NCBI RefSeq assembly: GCF_045679555.1
Contig: NC_092096.1
Coordinates: 22,661,211-22,725,210, forward strand
Direction of reading: 5' to 3'
Length of the DNA: 64,000 bases
Source of the DNA: Salvelinus alpinus
Lineage: Eukaryota > Chordata > Actinopteri > Salmoniformes > Salmonidae
Shown here: positions 12,301 to 22,384 of the stretch, one piece after another
Layout: each line of letters starts with the position of its first letter
Numbering within the stretch: position 1 is the first letter of the stretch
Program-made: the position numbers and the translations under genes
The notes under the pieces: model-generated
The model's database searches: none
Told to the model about the DNA's origin: nothing
What the model saw: only the letters and a program-made list of their open reading frames with translations

Positions 12301-15300
12301 CCACTGTCCTATTACATTGGCATGGGCATCGCCAGGTAAGACAACCCCCCCCCCCCTCCCCCTTCCCACACAGTCTGCTCTGTCAACATGGACAAAATAC
12401 CAGAACCACAGTAAGAGGCTAGCTTAGCGTCAAATTGTTCTCATTGTTTTGAACAGATGTTAAGTCCACATATGGCAGTTAAGTCCACATGTAGAGTTTA
12501 TATGATTCACTTTTTTGTCCGGTTGTGTAATGGTAGTGAACCAAAAGTGATTGGTTGATGAGTCGGAATGTTTGTGGATGTAATGACGTGCTTGTGCTTC
12601 GACAAGGCCCTCTGAATAGAATCACCCCTGAGGCTGGTTGATAGTTATGTTAAATTTGGTGGTGGTAAAATTCCGTGTTAGTAGTTAAAATGGTGCATCT
12701 CCCTGCAGTATCTCAGCCCAGAGTAACTCACTGTCTGTCTCTCTGCAGTATCTCAGCCCAGAGTAACTCGCTGTCTGTCTCCCTGCAGTATCTCAGCCCA
12801 GAGTAACTCGCTGTCTGTCTCCCTGCAGTATCTCAGCCCAGAGTAACTTGCTGTCTGTCTCTCTGCAGTATCTCAGCCCAGAGTAACTCGCTGTCTGTCT
12901 CCCTGCAGTATCTCAGCCCAGAGTAACTCACTGTCTGTCTCTCTGCAGTATCTCAGCTCAGAGTATCTCAGCTCAGAGAAACTTTGCGGTGGGAGCAGTG
13001 GTGAACGCCACTTTTGGCTCCATCACAGAGATGACCTTCTACATCACTGCCCTGCTGAGGGGTCACAAGGCCGGCACCAAGTGCTATGAGGAGATCGTCA
13101 AGGCCGCTCTCACTGGAACCTTGCTGGGCTGTATTCTCTTTATCCCAGTGAGTGGCACCTAGAAACACACAGGCATCTCACTGATATACACAAAAACATA
13201 ACCCTCGAAGACTGACACACAAACACCGGTGTTTATTTCCTAAACCAAAATAGTGACTAAAATATTACTCAAACAGCTACTTTTCAGTGGCAATTGATGA
13301 GACTATAACTGAATAAATAGACCCAGAAAACTAGAACTAAGGAAGATGTTCTATTCTGCAGTGGAACAGATGCACCACACACAGCCTAGCCTACATCCAG
13401 CTGGTGAGCTGCGGGGGAGCAAGCGATGTGTGTGGCCAGACAGGCTCAGCTCCGCCTCCGATTATACACATCACGCAGGCGACTCTCTTTCTTCCCCGTA
13501 GCTAACCAGTCACCACCAGCCTTCTATTAGATACCCTTTGCCTGGTTAAAAAACACAAGATGCTTCATGAAATGTAAAAACAGTAGCAGCTTTAAGTTGA
13601 ATAGTAGAACAACAGTCTAGCTATGTTCTTCTCTCCCTTGAGTATAGAATATTTTTTGAATTTGTAGACTTGCTCAATCCCTCGCACTTTCCCCACTGCA
13701 TTTCATAGCCCGGTTCTGTAGCCAACATACTAGCCACTTTTCCTTATTTTCCTCAGAGAAAATGGTTTGGTTTTAGCCCTTACCGTTAAAAAGACATGAC
13801 CCATAATACCGTCGCTACGCATTTTACATTTATAAATCATATCGCGGGCCGTTCTAAAACTAGGCTACTTGCAGACCGGACTGTTACCCATTTGTTTAGG
13901 CTACACCTTGTTCAGTCATGTTACCTCATTAGCTAGCTATAGCCAACCACCTGGGGCACGTTCAGCAGGATGCAATGTTTTGGAACGTTCAGATAGAAAT
14001 ATGCTATGTAGAACAAACCTGCCTCTCTGACATAAGGGATAATGTCGGCTCTATTCATGGTATTTTTTTATCTGTAATGTTTTTCAACTGAATGTGGCCC
14101 TGGTAACATTACCAGTAGCCTATATGCAAACATTTGGTGGCACAGAAAGGAAAATGGATAGCAAACAATTTGAGTAAATCCCTCTTCCCACTATATCTGA
14201 CTGGCTAAATAACTTTATTTTGACTTAATGTGGACCCAGCACTTGGACTAGAACTCGAACACGGGGACTGGGATTTCAGCCATAAGAGACTCTGATTTTC
14301 ACTTGGCCTTGAGCACAGGGGACTTGTGACTGGAGGTTTAGTGACTGGACTACATCATGTCTCCTGTCTACCCAGGGTATCAGCATGATCATCGGGGGCT
14401 TTAAACACAGGGAGCAGAGGTTCAACAGCCGCTCTGCAGGGGTCAGCTCAGCCCTACTCTTCATATCAGTAGGAGGTAAGAGCGTGAACACGCATGCACA
14501 GATGCACACGCACATAAGTAAGTGTGTGTGTGTGTGTGTGTGTGTGCACGCACAGGCAAGTCTCTCGAGATATAGTGTCTGACTCTGTAAAGCCAGTTGG
14601 GTTCTCAGTACATCGCGCCGAGATGTACTCTCCAGGAAGCAGAAGGGTGGAGAGGTATATGTTTTATGATTAACGACTTATGGTGTAACATACAGGAACT
14701 CAAGTCCTGTTCACCCAACCTAGAATATCTCAATCAAATGCTATCTCCCAAAAGAGTTTTCGTCAATAATCGCCACAGCGGTCTACATCCCCCCCCTCAA
14801 GCCGATACCACGACGGCCCTCAAAGAACTTCACTGGACTTTATGCAAACTGGAAACCACATATCCTGAGGCTGAATTTATTGTAGCTGGGGATTTAGGCA
14901 GAAACTCACAGGGAGCACCCGTGGTAAAGACTATTCAATGCTGGTCTGACCAATCGAAATCCACGCTTCAAGATTGTTTTGATCACGCGGACTGGGAAAT
15001 GTTCAGAGTAGCTTCAGAAAAGAATATCGACACATATACCGATACGGTGAATGAGTTTATCAGGAAGTGCATAGTAGATGTTGTACCCACTGTGACTATT
15101 AAAACCTACCCCAACCAGAAACCGTGGATAGAGAGGCGCATTCGCGCAAAACTGAAAGCGCGAACCACCGCACTTAACCACGGCAAGAAGACTGGGAATA
15201 TGGAAGAATACAAACAGTGGAGCTATTCCCTCCGCAAAGCAATCAAGCAGGCTAAACGTCGGTATAGGGACAAAGTTGAGTCCCAGATCAACGGCTCCGA

Positions 15301-18300
15301 CACGAGACGTATGTAGCAGGGTCTACAGACCAAAACTAGCCATGTCGCGGACACCATTGTCTTGCTTCCGGACAGGTTGAACACCTTTGCTCGCTTTGAG
15401 GATAATACACTGCCACCGACGCGGCCCGCTATCAAGGACTGTGGGCTCTCCTTTTCTGTGGCTGACGTGTGTAAGACATTTAAGCGTGTTAACCATCGCA
15501 AGTCTGCCGGTCCAGATGGTATCTCTAGCTGCGTCCTCAGAGCATGTGCAGACCAGCTGGCTGGTGTGTTTACAGATATATTCAATCTCTTCCTATCCCA
15601 GTCTGTTGTCCCCACATGCTTCAAGATGACCACCATTGTCCCTGTACCTAAGAAAGCAAAGGTAATTGAATGAAATGACTATCTGTCATCATGAAGTGCT
15701 TTGAGAGACTAGTCAAGGATCATATCACCTCTACCTTACCTGCCACCCTAGACCCACTACAACTTGCTTACCGCCCCAATAGGTCCACAGACAACGTAAT
15801 CGCCACCACACTGCACACTGCCCTGTCCAATCTGGACAAAAGGCATACCTATGTAAGAATGCTGTTCATTGACTATAGCTCAGCATTCAACCCCATAGTA
15901 CCCTTCAAACTCATCCTCAAGCTCGAGGCCCTAGGTCTGAGCCCCGCCCTGTGCAACTGGGTCCTGGACTTCCTGACGGGTCACCCCACACGGGTGCGTG
16001 CTCAGCCCCTACTCCCTGTTCACCCATGATTGCGTGGCCATGCACGCCTCCAACTCAATCATCAAGTTTGCAGACGACACAACAGTAGTAGGCTTGATTA
16101 CCAGCAACGATGAGACAGCCTACAGGAAGGAGGTGAGGGCTCTGGGAGTGTGGTGCCAGGAAAATAACCTCTCACTCAATGTCAACAAAACTAAGGAGAT
16201 TGTGGACTTCAGGAAACAGCAGAGGGAGCACCTCGCTATCCACATTGATGGGACCGCAGTGAAGAAGGTGGAAAGCTTCAAGTTCCTCGGCGTCACTGAC
16301 AAACTGAAATGGTCCACCCACAAGGACGGTGTGGTGAAGAAGGCGCAACAGTGCCTCTTCAACCTCAGGAGGCTAAAGAAATTTGGCTGAACACCTAAAA
16401 CCCTCAAACTTTTACAAATGCACAATCGAGAGCATCCTGTCGGGCTGTATCCCCGCCTGGTACGGCAACTGCCTACAACCACAAAGCTCTCCAGAGGGTG
16501 GTGCGGTCTGCCCAACGCATTATCGGGGGCAAACTTCCTGCCCTCCTGGACACGTACAGCACCCAATGCCATAGGAATACCAAATAGATCATCAAAGACA
16601 TCAACCACCCGAGCCAATTTGTATATAACTCCAGAATGTTATGAAGAGTGATCAGATGAATTGCAATTAATTGCAAAGTCCCTCTTTGCCATGCAAATGA
16701 ACTGAATCCCCCAAAAACATTTCCACTGCATTTCAGCCCTGCCAAAAAAGGACCAGCTGACATGTCAGTGATTCTCTCGTTAACACAGGTGTGAGTGTTG
16801 ACGAGGACAAGGCTGGAGATTACTCTGTCATGCTGATTGAGTTCGAATAACAGACTGGAAGCTTCAAAAGGAGGTGGTGCTTGGAATCATTGTTCTTCCT
16901 TTTTCGACACGTGCCATCATCATTGCTTTGCACAAAAAGGGCTTCACAGGCAAGGATATTGCTGCTAGTAAGATTGCACCTAAATCAACCATTAATCAGA
17001 TCATCAAGAACTTTGAGAGCTGTTCCATTGTTGTGAAGAAGGCTTCAGGGCGCCCAAGAAAGTCCAGACAGGACCGTTTCCTAAAGTTGATTCAGCTGCC
17101 GGATCGGGGCACCACCATTACAGATCTTGCTCAGGAATGGCAGCAGGCAGGTGTGAGTGCATCTGCACGCACAGTGAGGCGAAGACTTTTGGAGGATGGC
17201 CTGGTGTCAAGAAGGGCAGCAAAGAAGCCACTTCTCTCCAGGAAAAACATCAGGGACAGACTGATATTCTGCAGAAGGTACAGGGATTGGACTGCTGAGG
17301 ACTGGGGTAAAGTCATTTTCTCTGATGAATCCCCTTTCCGATTGTTTGGGGCATCCGGAAAAAAGCTTGTCCGGAGAAGACAAGGTGAGCGCTACCATCA
17401 GTCCTGTGTCAACACTGCAGATATTGACTCTTTGCATCAACTTCATGTAATTGTCAATAAAAGCCTTTGACACTTATGAAATGCTTGTAATTATACTTCA
17501 GTATTCCATAGTAACATCTGACAAAAATATCTGAAGACACTGAAGCAGCAAACCTTGTGGAAATTAATATTTGTGTTATTCTCAAAACTTTTGGCCACAA
17601 CTGTATAAACTGCGCTCCACACTTCTACGGTATCTTAGTCACTTTTAAATTGTGTTTACATATTGCATCACCCATCTCATGTATATACTGTATTGTATTC
17701 TATACTACACAACTGGCTGTTTAACAGCCATCTCCAGCACATCAGAGGCTGCTGCCTATAGACATAGATTAGGAATCCCTGGTCACTTTAAGGAAATGAA
17801 ACACTAGCCACTTGAGTAATGCAAGACACGGAGACATTATTCATCTCATATGTGTAAACTGTACTCTATACTATTCTACGCTATCTTAGTCACTTTAATT
17901 GTGTGTCAATATTGCATCACCCATCTCATATGAATATACTGTATTCTATACTATGCCACTGTATCTTAGTCCAATGCTGCTCTGACGTATATACATTCTT
18001 AATCCCTTCCTTACTTAGATTTACGTGTATTTTGGGTAAATGTTGTGAAATTGTTAGATATTACTGCACTGTCGGAGCTAGAAGCACAAGCATTTCGCTA
18101 CACCCGCAATAACATCTGCTAAACACGTGTATGTGACCAATACAATTTGATTTGAAGTCTGAACACACATGCACATCTATGAACAAGTTCACACACTTTG
18201 TTCTGTCCCGCAGGTGTATTTGCCCCAACCCTGTTCTCCAAGGCCTACGGTAGCCTGGTGTGTGCGGGATGCTCCAGCTCTCCAGCCAACACCAGCAGGC

Positions 18301-21300
18301 CCTTTACCTGTATGGACTGCCACTATGACATGGTTAGTACCTACATCTCCTGTTCGCCTGCTGCATCATCATTATGAACTATTACATTGACTGTGCTGCT
18401 GTGATGCGTCTCTGGGTCAAATAATACTTGAACTGCACTTGATTGAGCTTACCTGGAGCAATGGAACCAATGACCCAGTGGCCAAAAGGGTTAACCCTAA
18501 CCCATCCATCTGGTATTCCAGACAGGCTTCATTCAAGTATTTGATTGAAAACAAGTATGATTTGAAGCCTTGTCTGTAGTGACTACTGCGGAAGTGTGTT
18601 ATGATGATGTCGTGAGGGGTGTTTGTGGGTAGTCCCAAATGCTTAACCATGTATTAAACTAAAGCCATATTATGTTTCTCAACAGAGTGGAAGTAACGAA
18701 CCCTTATATCTCAGACACATTGAGTAAGTTCCAATAAAATACCCATTCTGTCCCATGGTTTGTTGGTGTTACCAGTCAGTAGGCCTGCTACTCTGTAGTT
18801 ACTTGCTGTATGGCTTGTTTTCCAGTCAGTAGGCCTGCTACTCTGTAGTTACTTGCTGTATGGCTTGTTTTCCAGTCAGTGGGCCTGCTACTCTGTAGTT
18901 ACTTGCTGTATGTCTTGTTTTCCAGTCAGTGGGCCTGCTACGCTGTAGTTACTTGCTGTATGTCTTGTTTTCCAGTCAGTGGGCCTGCTACGCTGTAGTT
19001 ACTTGCTGTATGGCTTGTTTTCCAGTCAGTAGGCCTGCTACGCTGTAGTTACTTGCTGTATGGCTTGTTTTCCAGTCAGTAGGCCTGCTACGCTGTAGTT
19101 ACTTGCTGTATGTCTTGTTTTCCAGTCAGTAGGCCTGCTACTCTGTAGTTACTTGCTGTATGGCTTGTTTTCCAGTCAGTAGGCTTGCTACTCTGTAGTT
19201 ACTTGCTGTATGGCTTGTTTTCCAGGCCTCTGGTATACACCATCTCCGTGTTGCTGCCCTCAGCCTACCTGATCGGCCTCATCTTCACCCTGAAGACCCA
19301 CTCCCACATCTACGACATCCAAGTCAGTGACGGGCACGACCACCACCAGTGCCCACCGGGGGGCGCCAGCGGTGAGCCCACCAAACACTTTATTATTTCA
19401 AGCTTTTCCCATAGGTTCTAAACTTTTGTGGTGTCGTGGTTATATAGTAGACAGGAACTGGAATGTGTGATACTTCATTGTATTGGTTTCTAATGTTTGT
19501 TTGTGTGTGTAGGTGGTCATGGCACGGTCGTCCACTGGTCCAGGTTGAGGGCTCTGTCTGTGCTGATCATGGCCACGCTGCTAATGGCTGCCTGTGCCGA
19601 CCTCACCACGGAGCACATCAAACCCATCCTCGACCACTCCGCCATCTCCCAGGTACGCCCACACCTGAGCCATGTTCATTAGGCCACAGCGTAGAAAAAT
19701 GTTGTGCAACAGAAAATAAGCATTTGCGTTTCTTATTGGCTAGGTTCAGATGGTACGTCCCCGTTTCACTCCATTCTAAACCTCTTCCTTCCTTTTCATG
19801 CCCATTGACCAACCGAGACCATACCCAGGGGAATAATAATATGATATGATTCTTGTAATTGGGTAGAAAATGTCTCTGGAAAGCTTATTATTGAAAGCCC
19901 CTGTCATTTTATAAAACAGAATTTTACACGCATGATGCGACCTGCTGTTCAGGATAAGCGTAAGGATAGCCAAACAACTTTTACAATGTTATGTCCTGAC
20001 TATGTAAAGGCTAGTGCAATGTGTCACTGTCTGTCATTTCTGCAGTATTTCATCGGCGTGACCGTGTTGGCGATGGTGCCAGAAATTCCTGAGATCTTCA
20101 ACGGAATCCAGTTTGCCCTGCAGAATAACATCAGTCTCAGGTAAGCCACTATCAAGCTCTAATACTGCGTTTTCACTCTCCTGATGGATCTTGTCTCGTC
20201 ATGCATAACCTAGTATCTCTAGACAGACCGGTTGCCTCCCACAATGTACCAATGTTCAAGCATACACTGTACATAGGGGCAGCAGGTAGCCTATTGGTTA
20301 GAGCATTGGGCCAGTAATCGAAAGGTTGCTAGATCGAATCCCCGGAGCTGACAAGGTAAAAATCCGTTGTTCTGCTCCTGAACAAGGCAGTTAACCCACT
20401 GTTCCGAGGACGTCATTAAAAATAAGAATTTGTTCTTAACTGACTTGCCTAGTTAAATAAAACATAAACCAACATCAGTTTGGCAGAGAGGAAAGGGTGG
20501 AGTTGAGCACTGGGAAATCAGTCCAGAACCCTGCCGTAAACATTTCTGGTAGCTAGCTTGATGGAGCTTGCGAAAGATATTTTACACTCCCAATGAGTGT
20601 ATTTCTCCAGTTACTAGTAGTATTACAAGCTTACAACAACCACTGACTGGCTGTGGCTAAAATTAGCCTAGCTGTCCGCGTCCGCGTTGTGTGTCCCCCT
20701 CTGTCATGTTTCCGAGGGGATTGTTTTTAAGCCCCACCTACCCAAACTCGTCATTTGTTGAGAGTTGTCTGTCTGAAGATCACCCTTATTGATTTGGCCA
20801 TGAAAATCTGACATGATTCCCAGAGCAAGTGCTGTTGCCCCCCTAGGCCCGGGGTTTCCCAGAACTGTAACCTCACATTGATTTGTCTGCAGCTTGGAGG
20901 TGGGAAACTGCATAGCAGTGCAAGTCTGCATGATTCAGATTCCCTTACTCATCTTGTTCAACACTTTTTATGTAAGTCGTTTTAAATCTTTATCTGCATT
21001 GTGTTTAATTGCATCAGATGTGCACTTAATCAATATAATTGTCAGTATCTCACTTGTTTCTGTACATAAAGCCTCAAGTTTTGATCGTAGACTGTAGTGG
21101 TCAGTGAGAAGATCCCATCAAACAGGACTCCATCTCTTTTCCAGGATGTGGGATTCATGCTCCTGTTCAGTGACTTGCATCTTTGGGCCAGCATCTTTAG
21201 TGTGATTGTGGTCAACTACATTTTCATGGATGGCAAGTCTGACTACTTTCAGGGTAAGTTGTTGTGCTTGGTTCACATTGCTATGCCGGATATCACGGAT

Positions 21301-21408
21301 TAGACTGAATTCCAAACCTCTGTTTCCTTTCCAGGGACTGCTTTGGTGGTGGTTTACCTCATTCTACTGGCGTTGTACTTTTTCGCCCCATCACCCCGTG
21401 CCTGTTGA
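5431..21408 (+). CDS. cax1: CAX/VNX1-type vacuolar cation/H+ exchanger with N-terminal YccF-like region, 20 exons
   Basis: Predicted to move cations (Ca2+ and/or monovalent) against protons across an acidic endomembrane. Exons: 5431-5452, 7083-7229, 9123-9238, 9419-9524, 9892-10008, 10141-10202, 10690-10842, 11187-11372, 11581-11680, 12194-12335, 12949-13147, 14376-14475, 18214-18332, 18686-18723, 19226-19371, 19513-19652, 20046-20140, 20893-20971, 21145-21253, 21335-21408. All junctions are GT-AG and the frame stays open (about 749 aa). Residues 131-190 ([40 protein letters not shown]) and 242-303 look like two YccF (inner-membrane component) units. The exchanger repeats follow: [10 protein letters not shown] near residue 403 and [15 protein letters not shown] near 642 occupy the c-1 and c-2 acidic-helix positions. 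A cysteine-rich loop ([15 protein letters not shown]) lies between them. The gene has no human orthologue that I know of. The start rests on MSTAESS, which splices in phase to exon 2. Exon 11 could start 15 bases later; exons 3-4 and 8-9 are the least certain junctions. Confidence 0.88.
5453..7082 (+). other. cax1 intron 1
   Basis: Noncoding; contains one foldback MITE (5943-6120). Nothing else recognisable. Confidence 0.6.
5943..6120. repeat. Foldback MITE in cax1 intron 1
   Basis: AAGTCAGGGTTTCCCAAACT at the left is mirrored by AGTTTGGGAAACCCTGACTT at the right. The inverted match continues inward (GGTCCTGGGG with CCCCAGGACC; GTGCACGTTTTGGT with ACCAAAATGTGCAC). Confidence 0.85.
7334..8914 (+). 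mobile_element. Complete Tc1/mariner transposon, TA target duplication
   Basis: Bounded by a perfect 28-bp inverted repeat that starts CACTGCTCAAAAAAATAAAG. It is flanked by TA at 7332-7333 and 8915-8916. Length is 1581 bp and it carries one full-length transposase gene. It lies in cax1 intron 2 in the sense orientation. It is the only Tc1-type element in the window with an uninterrupted reading frame. Confidence 0.95.
7631..8656 (+). CDS. Tc1-family DD34E transposase, apparently intact
   Basis: Cuts and pastes its own element at TA sites. The start ATG at 7631 gives 341 residues, the usual Tc1 length; the frame stays open 45 bases further upstream. The N-terminus has a paired-like helix-turn-helix ([31 protein letters not shown]), then a GGGRRR basic hinge and a second HTH (TARALQNDL...[10 protein letters not shown]). 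The catalytic triad is visible: D in FTDESRF, D in LMQDNARPH, and E in [10 protein letters not shown], with 34 residues between the second D and the E. There is no internal stop or frameshift, unlike the other Tc1 copies here. Sequence alone cannot say whether it is active. Confidence 0.93.
   Translation: MRRSLQPTQVAQVVQLIQDGTSMRAVARRFAVSVSVVSRAWRRYQETGQYIRRRGGGRRRATTQQQDRYLRLCARRSRRSTARALQNDLQQATNVHVSAQTVRNRLHEGGMRARRPQVGVVLTAQHRAGRLAFAREHQDWQICHWRPMLFTDESRFTLSTCDRRDRVWRRRGERSAACNILQHDWFGGGSVMVWGGISSGGRTALHVLARGSLTAIRYRDEILRPLVRPYAGAVGPGFLLMQDNARPHVAGVCQQFLQEEGIDAMDWPARSPDLNPIEHIWDIMSRSIHQRHVAPQTVQELADALVQVWEEIPQETIRHLIRSMPRRCREVIQARGGHTHY
9355..9392. repeat. (GT)n microsatellite in cax1 intron 3
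   Basis: Uninterrupted GT run just upstream of the acceptor of exon 4 (9419). Confidence 0.95.
9603..9752. repeat. MITE with GGTCGTGTTCATTAGG-type ends, copy 1
   Basis: Starts GGTCGTGTTCAGTAG and ends CTAATGAACACGACC, an inverted repeat. Contains CCAATAAGAAATG, which recurs in the other copies. Confidence 0.75.
12344..12363. repeat. Poly(C) tract just after cax1 exon 10
   Basis: A run of C with one T, 8 bases downstream of the exon 10 donor. A likely place for sequencing or assembly length error. Confidence 0.8.
12701..12963 (+). repeat. 40-bp minisatellite that duplicates the exon 11 splice acceptor
   Basis: Seven units start at 12701, 12741, 12781, 12821, 12861, 12901 and 12941. Each contains CTGCAG|TATCTCAGC, the acceptor and first bases of cax1 exon 11, followed by CTGTCTGTCTC, which serves as the next polypyrimidine tract. 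After the last unit a 15-base piece (TATCTCAGCTCAGAG) is repeated once more at the exon start. The array is continuous with the coding exon. Confidence 0.92.
13148..14375 (+). other. cax1 intron 11
   Basis: No coding segment and no repeat that I can name. Confidence 0.5.
14522..14546. repeat. (GT)n microsatellite in cax1 intron 12
   Basis: Short GT run followed by GCACGCACA, 46 bases after the exon 12 donor. Confidence 0.9.
14598..18157 (+). mobile_element. LINE (L2/CR1-like), degenerate, split by a Tc1 remnant
   Basis: Protein fragments in several frames run in LINE order. The endonuclease remnant includes [18 protein letters not shown] and FIVAGD. The reverse transcriptase pieces include [29 protein letters not shown] and [11 protein letters not shown], with FADD as the catalytic motif. 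A thumb-region piece [19 protein letters not shown] follows. Stops, frameshifts and a deletion after HPTRVRA show it is dead. The LINE is interrupted at about 16615-17605. It resumes with a 3' UTR ending GCATTTCGCTACACCCGCAA and CAATTTGATTTGA. It occupies most of cax1 intron 12, in the sense direction. Confidence 0.85.
16615..17603 (+). mobile_element. Internally deleted Tc1 element (salmonid Tss/DTSsa type) inside the LINE
   Basis: The right end ...CTCAAAACTTTTGGCCACAACTG followed by TA is the terminal repeat I recognise from the abundant salmonid Tc1 family; the left terminal repeat is missing. The transposase remnant (about 16874-17470) retains the HTH region and the first catalytic D (VIFSDESPF). 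After GERYHQSCV it jumps straight to the 3' end of the gene, losing the second D and the E. Confidence 0.85.
18771..19225 (+). repeat. 50-bp minisatellite that duplicates the exon 15 splice acceptor
   Basis: Nine units of 50 bases, each ending in GGCTTGTTTTCCAG or GTCTTGTTTTCCAG. TCCAG occurs at 18821 and then every 50 bases to 19221. Only the last is followed by the real cax1 exon 15 (GCCTCTGGTATAC); the others are followed by TCAGT(A/G)GGCCTGCTA. Each unit carries a full polypyrimidine tract and AG. Confidence 0.92.
19668..19780. repeat. MITE with CATGTTCATTAGGC end, copy 2 (partial)
   Basis: GCCATGTTCATTAGGCCACA, then TGCAACAGAAAA and TTTCTTATTGGCTA, match the family at 9603-9752 and 29126-29195. 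Confidence 0.6.
20278..20467 (+). mobile_element. tRNA-derived salmonid SINE
   Basis: The tRNA-like head has an A-box-like TAGCCTATTGGTTAGAGCA and a B-box-like GGTTGCTAGATCGAATCCC. The body contains CTGCTCCTGAACAAGGCAG. The tail is GAATTTGTTCTTAACTGACT then TGCCTAGTTAAATAAA. In cax1 intron 17. Confidence 0.9.
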
Positions 21409-21900
21409 GCTGCTCCGCAAAGAACTTCAACTCCTAGAGTCCTGTCAGTCACTATTTACAGGAGCTGCCTTTGTGTTAACTATTTCGATGCCATGTCGAG
21501 TTATATTCTGTCTTTCAGTCGTATTCATAAGGGCTCGCAGTGGGAAGTCCAGGTAGTCCCTCCCTGTTGCAATTTGTTTTCTTCCATTTGTGCCTAATGA
21601 ACATGACCCAGTTCTGGGCAAATGGCCCTTTACCTTTGGAATTATTTGCATTATGATTTCTAAATTAACATTCCTTCTATTTAAGCACTGCACATCCTGG
21701 GGTGTATGTAAACGACATGTAGGAGACATGTGTTTTCAGTAGGATTTTGGTAGATTAAAATGCAAATGTTAAAGCAGGGTATGTTAATATTGAATTTATA
21801 ATGTGGTCACAATTGTGCTTCACATTCATTGGCCTTTGGGTATTAAGCTGGGTTCATATGGACCAATAAATCTACACATGGTGTAATGCTAGGATTTGTA
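21409..21900 (+). other. cax1 3' UTR (probable), with MITE fragment
   Basis: Candidate poly(A) signal AATAAA at 21865-21870. At 21535-21612 is a partial copy of the GGTCGTGTTCATTAGG MITE (CCTAATGAACATGACCCAG). Confidence 0.5.
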
Positions 21901-22384
21901 TGGGAAAAAGTACACATTTACTGCCACTTTCTTGACCTTCCTGTTCTGTTTTCTATTCTTGTGATTTTCTTTGTTGCAAAGTATTGCATTGGATAAGGTG
22001 CAGCCAGGTCTATTTCAACAAGGTCTTGTACCTGAGCAGGCAGGTAAACAACCTTCCACACAGCTCTCTGTAATTTAATGGTATCTAGTCATAAGCAAGG
22101 GCATGCCAATTTCAATGTGCTTGTTGCACAGAGGATGTTATGGTGGTTAAATAAATCTTGACTATTAGGCAAACCTAGATAGTACTTGGTAAAGTGTGCA
22201 CTACAAGGGTTCATGCAAGGATGACAGCTCATTCCATGCCAGTTACCATTACTGTTGAAGCAGACAAACCATTCCCAGATCGGTTTGTGCTGTCTTGCTT
22301 CAACGACCATCGGCAAGACCGCACAAACAGATCTGTGACCAGGCTAAGCAAACGAAGGTGATACCAAACTATTTACAGTACATG

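Noticed and set aside
12165-12427. Alternative frames across cax1 exon 10
   Set aside because: Out of frame with the conserved membrane segment [18 protein letters not shown]; shadows of the exon and the poly(C) tract.
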